Shown: positions 1-10,000 of the stretch, in pieces
Layout: each line of letters starts with the position of its first letter
How positions within the stretch are numbered: position 1 is the first letter of the stretch
Source of the DNA: Dendrolimus kikuchii
Lineage: Eukaryota > Arthropoda > Insecta > Lepidoptera > Lasiocampidae
Reading direction: 5' to 3'
Assembly (NCBI GenBank): GCA_019925095.2
Contig: CM034389.1
Location: forward strand, 17,037,435-17,101,434
DNA: 64,000 nt
Position numbers and translations under genes: made by a program
The notes under the pieces: generated by a model
Seen by the model: the letters and a program-made list of their open reading frames with translations, nothing else
What the model was told of the DNA's origin: nothing
Database searches by the model: none

Positions 1-385
1 GTAGTTTAATACTACAATTCAAAGTGAAATTTGACCTTGGTCACCAATTTTCAATGTTAGGTAGGAATAATTAAATTACTACCTACATGTGCCCAATTGT
101 TTAAGATGATTCATTGTATGAAGACAAGTATGCAATGATTATATTTGTGGTACTAAAGAATTTATTAATTTTTTTTTATATTATTAATACTATTTATTCC
201 CAGTAAATTATTCCTCTACTAACAAATATAAACATCTTACTCTTAAGTTATTAATGTTTTTAAAAGTTAAGAGAAAAGTATGTTTATACTTTATACCATA
301 ATTATTTTAATTATTATTTAGATTACATTTGTCTTCTGAACTAGTTTACTCAATAAAGAGTTTTTCTATAAATGCTATTTTATTC
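1..385. other. AT-rich sequence with no recognised feature
   Basis: This stretch lies downstream of the minus-strand KRTCAP2 gene. It is strongly AT-rich with short homopolymer runs. I see no splice-flanked coding block, RNA gene or repeat boundary in it. Confidence 0.5.
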
Positions 386-698
386 TTTTTTTTATAGCAC
401 GAGTTCAGCAGACAGGCAGACGGCCCACTTGATGGAAAGCGGTTACCATCGCCTATGGACATTTGCAACACCAAAGGTGCTACAAATGCACTGCTGCTCT
501 CTTCAAGGGAGACTGAAAACCTGGTCACTAACGCCGGAACACAAATCAAGGCTGTTATGGTGGCATACTCTAGACCAGGGGTGGCAACCATCCAGTCGGG
601 CAAATACCCTACCACCTGGCTGTGGGTTGTTTTGTCGCCTCTTACGACGGGCCGCCCGGCCGCAGGAGATTGTATTCTTTCTCCCTTCCTGCACGGAC
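386..698 (-). repeat. SINE-like poly(A) retroposon, copy 1
   Basis: This is one of six copies in the window of a ~310 bp element. On its own strand it starts at TCCGTGCAGG and ends in GAACTCnnGCAATA followed by poly(A), seen here as a T run at the left end. Open frames across it are shared by all copies and are not genes. The constant start point suggests a SINE rather than randomly truncated LINE copies. No clear target duplication is seen for this copy. Confidence 0.8.
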
Positions 699-769
699 GA
701 AAATTCAACAAAAAACACCCAATATAAAAAGTGATAGATAAAAAACAACATTGTTATTAAAAACATTAC

Positions 770-775
770 TTTATT
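770..775 (-). other. Polyadenylation signal of KRTCAP2
   Basis: AATAAA on the minus strand lies 34 bases after the KRTCAP2 stop codon. No competing signal lies closer. Confidence 0.6.
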
Positions 776-808
776 GGAACATAAAAAATACTATCTGTAA
801 ATAATCAT

Positions 809-917
809 TCACTTGTGACGGCGACTCTTGAGCTGTGCCGGTACCGGTGCTGCTGCAGCATACGTTTTTTGTGACAATTTGTTCATATAATATATTGTTA
901 TTATTGAGAATATCAAA
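809..917 (-). CDS. KRTCAP2: KRTCAP2 exon 4 (terminal)
   Basis: The exon follows an acceptor ending TTACAG and completes the Cys codon split with exon 3. It encodes a last hydrophobic segment with YYMNKLSQ, then an Ala/Pro-rich stretch and a basic tail ending SRRHK before TGA. Confidence 0.88.
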
Positions 918-3900
918 CTGTAACAAAACAATGCTCATTAATCAACAATGCCACTAAATTACTAACCTCCTTCCTTGACTGTGTTGCTGTGCAGTTACTC
1001 AAGATTATAAGCAATTTAGTCTGTAATTGCTTTGGCGGTATATATTACCTCACTAGCTGAGTTCAAGAGCTTATAGTTTTGTTGAAAGTATGATCAGTTG
1101 ATCACACAGTAACAATTAAGTAATATAAGTTATTGAAAATTAAAAACTAGTACATTGAAAATAAAAAATAGCAAGGAAGATTATGCATGTATCATTTTCA
1201 GTTAGAGTACCAAAAAAAAATTGAGCCTTCAACCTTATATGAATCTGGTCTGAGAATATTTTCACTATAAACTAGCTGAATGTCAAAAAAATATTATTAA
1301 TCATAATCAAATATAGCCTACAGCACTCAGGAATGATATAGCTTTCTATACTGGTGAAAGAATTTTCAAAATCGGTTCAGCAGTTCTAGAAATTACTTCC
1401 TACAAACAAACAAACTCACAAAGTTTACATATTTATAATATTAGTATAGATTAGAATGATTAGATTATATGGCAGAAATGGTAAATCAATAACATACTAT
1501 ATATTTCATTGTCAATGAAATAGTTTGACTGTTAAGATTATAATTATTCTAGTACTAGTCCTGTTTATATTGAGGCTGTGTTCCTTCTATCTCATCTTCA
1601 ATATTGAGACTTTGGCATCTCTTATTGTGAGACCATTGGCATGCTTATCATTGGTCACATAAGGCAAATTTTCTAGAGTTGGCCTCTTAAGGCCTAGCAA
1701 AAAGCATGGCTAGACATTCATACCTCATAAAACTATCTCTGTAAAACATGCTATAACTATGTAGCTATATTATAGTCAAGGTGGGGAAGTCTGTCAGTGG
1801 GGGAACTCCATACATCTCTCATTATTTCCATATTTAAATAGCTTTGATGATAACCAATTGATCAATTAAGCTAAGACATCATTTAACTCGTATGTTGGAA
1901 TTGTAGTTGGCATTAAATTTGGTTTAAAAAAAATGAGAGGTGTACGAACTTACCCCACTAACGAACTTGCCCACCTTGAGTATATTAAAAATCTTTATAA
2001 TAACATGTCTATATATCAATATATCAGTTTTGTCAATTTATCAAAATTCAATATTAACTTAGTTACAGACACCAGACTGATATTACAGTGTTACAATGGA
2101 ACTGAGGTGTTTGAGTTGGTAGGTCCGGAGCATGCCATTGGGAGTCCAACACTATCTTACTGCTATCCCTGGGCGGTAGGGAGTCCATGATGTATTACAC
2201 CTCATTAAAATAAAAGTTACAGACACTAAACATGTATCTAGGATGCTATATAGTCCCGTCATGTCCTAAACAAATATTTTAAAGAAAAAACATCTTGTAA
2301 ATGTATAAAGGTTAGTCAACCCTGGCATTTGGCAATTATGTCCGTGCAGGAACGGAGAAAGAATACAATTTCCTGCGGCCGGGCGGCCTGTCGTAAGAGG
2401 CGACAAAACAACCCACAGCCAGGTGGTAGGGCATTTACCCGACTGGATGGCTACCACCCCTGGTCTAAAGTATGTCGCCATAACAGCCTTGAGTTGTGTT
2501 CCGGCATTAGTGACCAGGTTCCAGTTTCCCTTAAGAGAGCAGCAGCGCATTTGTAGCAACTTTGGTGATGCAAATGTCCATAGGCGATGGTAACCGCTTT
2601 CCATCGAGTGGGCCGTCTGCCTGTCTGCTGAACTCCAGCAATTAAAAAAAAAAAAAATGTATTATAAGAAAAATTATTTACCAAGTTGTAAAGCAGATTC
2701 TGTGGACCATACCAGCAGCAATCAAGGATATTGCCATTGATATTACAATTTCTGGAAGTTTCAATTGAAAGTTTTTCCCAAATAATGTTGCTTCTAGATT
2801 ACCAACTGCCTATAAATTGTAAGGTTAAAGAAATAAATAAATTACCATTTGCTTATGACCATTAAAAAAATATTAACATTAATGTAGACTGACTATACAT
2901 TTAAAACGAAATTTGTAAATTAACTAGTTTTCTAAGTAACTTAACTCATAATAAAACTACATTTTAACGGTTTTAAGCGCAGTAATTTTATTTGATTTTG
3001 GTTTTTCCGACGTTTCGGCCACTTTTCAGTGGCCGTGATCATGGAAGGCCACTGAAAAGTGGCCGAAACATCGGAAAAACCAAAATCAAATAAAATTACC
3101 GCGCTTAAAACCGTTAAAACGTAGTTTTATTATGTATACAAGTCGCGAAAACTTAACTCATTTTAACTTTGCATTCATATCCTAAATAAAAATCTAATTT
3201 TTTAGGATGAAAAGAATTGTTCGTTAATCTTCATTAATTAAAGTACACATATACTACATTTATTGACAATCAATTGATCCAGTTTCATTCCTATAATTTG
3301 GGATTATTTTCCTTCAGTTATTATCTCGCATGTTATAAAAAGTAAAGGGATACATTTCATAGCTTCAACTTCTATTCGTAACAGAAAAGATGAAGGACCA
3401 AGTTAATATAATAACATCAAGTCAAGTCACTTTTTCATTAATACTGATATAAACACAAAAACTAATATTCTCAATCAGTGATTTGTCACCTTGCTTTAAT
3501 AAACCAAATCATTTCATATTAGGCATAACTCAAATTGAGACCAAATTATGCATGTAAACTCATGTTATACATATATATATATGCCATAATGTACCTGCCC
3601 AATACTCATTAAACAATAGAGTAACAAATAACTTCCTTTAAAGATAAAACAACATAGCTGACTTCTCCAAACCAAGTTATTTTATCTGTAGATACATAAA
3701 TTTCTATGTAACTAAGACTCATTATAATATTAAATAGATTTTTTAAATACAGATTTGTCTGTATAAAATGTCAAAAAAGGTCAATGTCTTAAGTTTCAGT
3801 TAAGTAATGATCGGTTCCTATTCCTACCAAAGGTTCCTTCACCATACTATCTTTTAAAATTTTGAGATAAACTCCATATAAGTACTATCAAAATTCAACC

Positions 3901-5680
3901 AATGGTAATGCAAGTGACTGAATAGTATGATATAAGATCTGGCTATAAATGTATTTAATATGAGCATATAGCTTTTCCCAACCAAACCAATGGTAAGTTG
4001 GTAACCAAATTAACGGTTAAACTTTACAATAGTGGTCACTGAATTTTAAGTAGTGGGGGGGGCGGAGGGGAAATGGGGGGAAGGAGTACTTCTCCCTTCT
4101 GTAACCCCCATGTCTAGGAGACATGTAGTTTTTGACATATGATTTTTTTTTGTAAGCATAACTTTACTATTTTTTTTCAAAACAGTGTAGTTGTTTCTTA
4201 TGTGTAAAGACGAGAAATGCAGAAGAAAGGTAGTGGTCAAAGTAAAAAACATTTAATACAGTCTAAAAACGCAGACTAAAGCCCACAAGCAGAGCGAGCA
4301 AAAAGAATGTGCCATGACAGCAGTCAGCAAATGTCACAATCAATTTGTAACCATCATTTAAATAGTTATTAATGATTAAATGGTGACCAGTCTGTTTTGG
4401 CACTCACCGGCCGCTGCTGCGGCACGATCGCTTCGCTCACTCGGCTCGTGCTCTTTGGTCTAAACAGTAACCCATTCCAACCAACTCACCGTTTAAGTCA
4501 CTGGTCGCGACTTTCGATCACCCCTCACAACCTTAGGGGCTATAAATAAACTGTAAGGATATCCCTAAATCAAATCACCACTGATTTACCTCCTGTTTAT
4601 CTACCTATATATCACACCCAAAAATTCAGATAGAGGATTTCACCAAAATCCAAAGTTAAGCAATGCAATTGATGTCCAGTGAGAAAGCCAGTCAACGTAA
4701 AAATAATCAATATAACCGAAACAGCGCAAGTCGTTGAGAAATCCATAACAAAATACAAAGTACATTCATATAACTAAAAGAGAAATGGAATAAAAAACGC
4801 AGCAAACAGAATATAGCAAATTATACATCGATTTTTTTAATAAAAATAAATAGTTTAAAAACACTACTAATTCAAACTCGCAATATCAACAAAAAAAAAA
4901 CAATTTACATATTTATAAATCGATATTATTGACATATTGAATTGTTAACATTCTGTTTTCTTTCTTATGCAGTATGCCTATTATAGTTGTAAAGTAAAAA
5001 AAAGTGACAGTACTGTGATTTATTATTATGAACTTTAAAATTATAATAACTAATTCAAAACTTATTAAATTAAACAACAATTTGTGTTTATATATCAGGT
5101 GTAAGTTGTATTCCTAAACACAAATCAAACTTTTTTTCAACAAAAGTGACATAACCTTGTTTATCAAATGTATTTTTGTTTTTCCCATTATTCATTCAAA
5201 ACTTATTGGTGGACCCTAAAAACACCGTTTCCTAGCCCAAGTAACAGGTCTAGTGTCTATATATAAGGCGTATGTATACCCCTAAACTTAATTTCCGTTA
5301 ATCTGATGACACTGCAAAAGTTTAGCCCTATTCATAATATTCATCGTGTCAATAGTTAATAAAAATATTTTATGTATGTACCAACAGCTCAAATTTACCG
5401 GTAGGCTAGGCTCCGGTCCTCGATGATATTTTAAAAAGGATACAGTTACAAAGAACATAAACATCACTGAACCCAAGTATCCGCCAAATATTATCGTGAT
5501 CGGAGACTTTACCAGCACTGGTTTATACATTTGCATCCCAGAAAATAATAATATGGTTAAAATTGATGATAACACAAAGGACGTGGCACTGTTCATCGCT
5601 GAAAAATAACAAACATTAAGTTAAACTAATAACACTGTGTTAACATAAATCAAAATTAGGAAATAAAAGAATTTACCCAT
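809..5680 (-). CDS. KRTCAP2: KRTCAP2-type oligosaccharyltransferase subunit (whole gene)
   Basis: The product is a small membrane subunit of the oligosaccharyltransferase complex of the ER, which transfers N-glycans to nascent proteins; in vertebrates it is tied to the STT3A complex. Coding exons on the minus strand are 5680-5677, 5598-5444, 2809-2682 and 917-809, which join without a frame break into about 131 residues; the human protein has 136. Residues 1-60 show the family pattern SFVLSSILTILLFSGMQMY, then a GGYLGS turn. The middle exon gives GNLEATLFGKNFQLKLPEI and the HRICFTTC segment, and the last exon gives a YYMNKLSQ block and a basic tail. Four hydrophobic segments fit a polytopic ER protein. 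The C-terminus SRRHK is dibasic like the human tail. Family assignment rests on remembered similarity, not a search. Confidence 0.9.
1272..1450 (-). mobile_element. Short non-autonomous Helitron-like element
   Basis: On the minus strand the element starts TCTATACTAATATTATAAAT and ends CAGCTAG. The flanking bases are A and T, as expected for insertion between A and T. The body resembles the elements at 21990 and 43172. It is 179 bp with no coding capacity. Confidence 0.65.
2341..2657 (+). repeat. SINE-like poly(A) retroposon, copy 2
   Basis: A full-length copy runs from TCCGTGCAGG to a poly(A) run. It lies in KRTCAP2 intron 3, in antisense orientation to that gene. Its A tail begins about 25 bases from the exon 3 splice donor. 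Confidence 0.85.
2682..2809 (-). CDS. KRTCAP2: KRTCAP2 exon 3
   Basis: The acceptor TTATAG precedes GCAGTTGG and the donor is TG|gtaaat. The exon encodes AVGNLEATLFGKNFQLKLPE and a hydrophobic segment ending in HRICFTT. An alternative acceptor four bases downstream would create an in-frame stop. Confidence 0.9.
2950..3149. mobile_element. Solo inverted pair of Penelope-like terminal repeats
   Basis: Two ~95 bp arms are inverted repeats of each other and match the ends of the large Penelope-like element at 58526-61919. Only the right end carries the extra tail TGTATACAAGTCGCG, as in the large element. The sequence AACTTAACTCAT occurs on both sides (2938-2949 and 3150-3161) and may be the target duplication, although part of it overlaps the element tail. 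No coding sequence remains. Confidence 0.75.
3162..5443. other. KRTCAP2 intron 2, remainder
   Basis: No exon of either strand is recognised here. There is a G-run tract near 4050-4085 and a GC-richer patch at 4390-4450 that could belong to an old repeat. The rest is AT-rich. Confidence 0.45.
5444..5598 (-). CDS. KRTCAP2: KRTCAP2 exon 2
   Basis: The exon begins CG|ATGAAC just after a TTTTTCAG acceptor and ends ACT before a gtatcc donor. It encodes the first two hydrophobic segments, including the family motif FSGMQMY and GGYLGS. Reading on past the donor gives an unrelated Pro- and Lys-containing tail, so the splice is preferred. Confidence 0.9.
5677..5680 (-). CDS. KRTCAP2: KRTCAP2 exon 1, four coding bases
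   Basis: ATGG is followed by a gtaaat donor. Joined to exon 2 it gives ATG GCG ATG AAC, that is Met-Ala-Met-Asn. A start at the ATG inside exon 2 (5596) is possible too, but the acceptor two bases before it argues for an upstream exon. Confidence 0.65.
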
Positions 5681-5905
5681 CTCGATCTAAGTATCATAAA
5701 AAATGCAAATGCAACAATATTAAATAAACTATAAAGATAATAAAAAGAAGCGTGCCGGCATACAATTGATTCTGAAATATTCTGAATTCATGAAACTTTA
5801 TGACAGCTGACACGCCACGGCTAACTGTCATCTGTCAAAGTTTTTCAAAAACACTATAATTAGAGATTTGAATGTAATCTGTGGATTAGGGTTTATCTCT
5901 CGTAA
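5681..5905. promoter_or_regulatory. Upstream region of KRTCAP2, likely promoter
   Basis: The region directly upstream of the KRTCAP2 start has several CTGTCA/TGACAG hexamers in both orientations between about 5800 and 5840. These are seen in the sequence; their role is inferred. No TATA box position can be fixed. Confidence 0.35.
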
Positions 5906-6490
5906 GAGAGGAGTTTTTGGCGGGAACTAAAAGGAGATGTTGTGCTGTGCAGTTTTATTTTCTAAAAATGTGTATAATTACTCTAAAATGAACAATAGTT
6001 GTAGGATATTGATAGTTTTTGAGTAGTAATTATGTGTTTTTGTGAGAAATGTGAACTGTATAGTCAAATGTGGCCGTTCGAATTTTCACAAGAACTCCGT
6101 TGAATAGTGTGGATTGTACCCTACAATACAACTGCGCCTGGCTTAAAGGCCTAGTTGCCAAACCATAAACTTAAAAGAAAATGAATTTCTCTTGAGAGTT
6201 TCTGGCGGGAACTGAAAGGGGACGTCGTGCTGTGCAGTTTTATTTTCTAAAAATGAGTAAAATTACTCTAAAATGAACAATAGTTGTAGGATATTGTCTG
6301 ATAGTTTTTGAGTAGTAATTGTGTGTTTTTGCGAGAAATGTGAACTATAAAGCCAAATGTGGCGTTTCGAGTTTTCACAAGAACTCCGTTGAATGACATC
6401 GATTGTAGCCTACAATACAACGGCGCCTGGCTTAAAGGCCTAGTTGCCAAGTCTTAAACATAAAATAATAATAATAATGAATTTCTCTTC
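5906..6490. repeat. Tandem direct duplication of a ~285 bp module
   Basis: Two similar units, about 5906-6192 and 6193-6490, share GGCGGGAACT, AAATGAACAATAGTTGTAGG, ACAAGAACTCCGTTGAAT and CTTAAAGGCCTAGTTGCCAA in the same order. They lie between the divergent KRTCAP2 and HMGCL genes. They contain no supported coding sequence. Confidence 0.85.
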
Positions 6491-6604
6491 TTTTTTACAG
6501 TAATTTAAAGAGCAAGATCATTTCCTTCCACCAAAGGACTCTTTTTTGTCACTGAGAAATATGAAGAATACGTAGTTGTATTATCAATTCTGATGTTTGT
6601 ATAA

Positions 6605-6765
6605 TAGTCGCGCAGTTGTATTGTAGGCTACAACTAACGCCATTCAACGGAGTTCTTGTGAAAACTTGAAAGGCCACATTTGACTATAAAGTTCACATTT
6701 CTCGCAAAAACACATAATTACTACTCAAAAACTATCAATATCCTACAACTATTGAAGAATGAAAG
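6605..6765. repeat. Inverted partial third copy of the ~285 bp module
   Basis: This block is the reverse complement of the middle of the two direct units upstream, from the CTACAATACAAC end back to CAATAGTTGTAGG. Together with the direct units it can fold into a long hairpin. Confidence 0.8.
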
Positions 6766-6962
6766 GATTAAAAACATACCTTTACGTTTGACAGTTTGTT
6801 ATTATCAGTTATCACTTATCACTCTTATCATTTTTATCAACTCTACGAAAACAACTGTTCGGAAAATGTAATATAAATGTTTAATTTGGTTTAATTGCAT
6901 CTAAAGCAATTCACTTCACGTAGTTTGTGATTTAGAACATTGAATTGTGCATAACTTACACA

Positions 6963-7025
6963 ATGAATTGCGTAAAAAATTCAAAACTTGTTTATTCCTT
7001 AATTAAAAATGTCCATAAGAACGCT
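6963..7025 (+). CDS. HMGCL: HMGCL exon 1
   Basis: Twenty-one codons start at ATG and end before a gtaagt donor in phase 0. They encode a Lys-rich leader without acidic residues, fitting mitochondrial import. No other in-frame ATG links to exon 2. Confidence 0.82.
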
Positions 7026-10000
7026 GTAAGTTATTTTTATACAACTATAGATAATGTACAATAAACAGTTTTTCTCCAAAATACATTTTTTTTATTTAAT
7101 AAAAATACTATAATAATTTGCCTTTCTATTTATTAATTATTTTCTGTCAACAGAGTACTTCAGTGGCTCAAGTGCGAATATATGAAGTGGGTCCACGGGA
7201 TGGCCTCCAGAATGAGGCAAAGTTTGTGCCTACTGAAATTAAAATGGAGCTTATTAAGAAACTAGTATCTGCTGGTATCAAAGATGTTGAGTCTGCAAGG
7301 TATACTATTTCCTTAAATTTCGTAAATATTATTAAAATCAAATTAACCCTTAAGGGGTTAGGCCACTGTAGAGGCCGTAAATGGGCTGTTTCAGAAGTAT
7401 TATATATTAACTTGAGATTACAAAAAAGGGTGCTTATTATACATATTAGTGACTCTATACATTTATTTTTTGAAGCGATCAAATCGAAAATGACAGCTGT
7501 GCAGTGTTTTTGTGATGATTTCTCCTGTTTTTCTAGGTTCCATGGCTGGACAAACAGCTCATGTGATTTTTTTATTGTAATGAACCCATGAGTTTTTTTC
7601 AATTATATATAATAACAGCTATAGATGTATATAGAATTTTTTGACATATTGATTTTTGGCCAAATAGTGCACTTCTAAAGTGGGAAGTTAAAAACTTGCC
7701 CAAAAAATCATTAGTAATTGTTAATAACAAATGAACTATACAATTTTGAAAAAATCCTTTCCATAGACAATGTATTTTTAAAGATATACTCATCATTTCA
7801 AGTAATTAAATGAAAATTGTCTGAGTTATGTTTCCAGCCAGTTATGACTATTAAAAAATCATGAATAATTTTGCAATGCTTTAATTAGCAATGTCTATAC
7901 CATACTATTCTAGAGTGGTCTAACCCCTTAAAATTAACCATCAGGTAGTTTCTATGTGATATTTATCACTATATTTTGTCCAATTTAAACAAGATCTTTA
8001 TATATTGTGTTATTTAATGTCATTCTGATGTATAAGCCACAAAGAGTAAGAAAGTATCCATCCTCACAAACTTTTTCATTTATACTATTACTAAATTAAT
8101 CATTAGGTAAAAAGATGAGTATGTGATGCATATTGAAGTTGCAACTTTATACATTAATAAAAATACTAATAATTTTTAAGATTTTTTTTTTTTTTTTATT
8201 GCAGGAGATCAGCAGACAGGCAGACGGCCCACTTGATGGAAAGCGATTACTATCGCCTATATACATTTGTAACAACAAAGCTGCTACAAATGCGCTGCTG
8301 CTCTCTTAAGGGAGACTGGAACCTGGTCACTAATGCCGGAACACAACTCAAGGTTGTTATGGCGACATACTTTAGACCAGGGGTGGTAGCCATCCAGTCG
8401 GGCAAACGCCCTACCACCTGGCTGTGGGTTCTTTTGTCGCCTCTTACGACAGGCCGCCCGGCCGCAGGAAATTGTATTCTTTCTCCGTTCCTGCACGGAT
8501 AAGATGATCTGGGCCTTAAAACTTTTGGTGTATCAGATTATGCCATTACCTATTACCCAGCAATAAGGCCGCCCATTGTACTTATCTTTACAATTGTATG
8601 TATGAATTTATTTAGTAACATATTGTATGCCATAAAGTATATTCTATTCTATTTTATTATGAAATTGATAATTATGTGTCTATGTACTGTTAGGCTAGGT
8701 GTTAGTCATAGTATAAGATTTCATATTATTTTGACACTTTGTATTATTATTAGAAATCTGCAAAAATGACCATTTAACCTACCTGTTCCACACAAATATT
8801 TAAACAATATTTGTACTTAATATTACAAAAGAGCTATTAGATATATAGTCTGTATAGTACTACAAAATTATTTAGAAATTAGAAAAAAAGGGGGATGGTT
8901 GCCATACATGTAACTAGGGATTGAAAAAAAAATTGTCAGCATACATAATTATGTGGAATATTATTAGTTAGGTCTTGAAGAAATATGAAGATGACTTTGT
9001 CCTTAATGACTTTTTTATTTAAGTCAATATATGGCTAGATATTAGCTCCCAAATTGTTTTCAAATTGTGTCTCCCCCAGCTTTATCTTAATAATTATGAT
9101 GGGGAGCATTCTGAAAAAGATCAAGCTTGCAGAACCTCAAAAATATCTGAGAATGATTCTGAACAATATTTATTCAATAGTTTTAGAGATATTTTCGATT
9201 GAAGGGTTTATTATTGTTCCTTAGCCAAATAACTAGAACAAGAGACATTTGTCACATATTTGGAACCCTTTGTTGTGGATGAAATGTTAAGAAAATAAAT
9301 TATTAATTAATATTAATTTTTATATACAGGTGGTTTCAGCAAACCTGGTTAAAACTGTTATAATATACCGGGAATATATCTTAATTAAGATGCATTATAA
9401 TTTTATTATTTAATAATAACAAAGATACAGGAAGAAAAAAAAAAATTTTGTTTGTGCTTCTCCTTAACATTGTACACTAAGAATGATTGAAATTTGCATA
9501 AAACATTTGGTAAGTTCGTTGCTCTTTAATAACGCCGCCAAACAGAAACACGCCGACAAAGCAACCGGGCATGGGCTTACTGATAGTCGGCGTGTTTTTA
9601 TAAAGTTCAGCTGACAGTTCGTGACTTCAACGATTTGTAAACATTGTTAAGGGGGATCCTATCAAAAGTATGTGGCTGCTGAAATTAGTTTTCATGCGTT
9701 TTTTCAATACCGGATGTATAAACTTGAAAAGAAAAAATATGTTCTATTTAAAAAAATTTACTGTATATGTTCCACCTGGTTTTATGCGAAATTATGGTGA
9801 TAAGAAGTGAAAGTTTAAACGGTCATAACTCTAAAATGAAATTTTTATGAACTTTTTCGTTTTTGTAACTGTACGCTAGTGTTATGCCCTTTCACCCATT
9901 TAAGTAGGTGTTCCGTTTGCTGAAACACCCAATATATAATTTGTTTTAGTTTTGTGAGTCCCAAATGGGTGAAACAAATGAGTGATGGAGCTGAAGTTAT

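Noticed and set aside
372..766. Overlapping open frames on both strands
   Set aside because: They cross a dispersed retroposon copy and recur in the other copies.
1933..2190. 85-codon open frame on the plus strand
   Set aside because: It lies in a KRTCAP2 intron, has no splice partner or recognisable domain.
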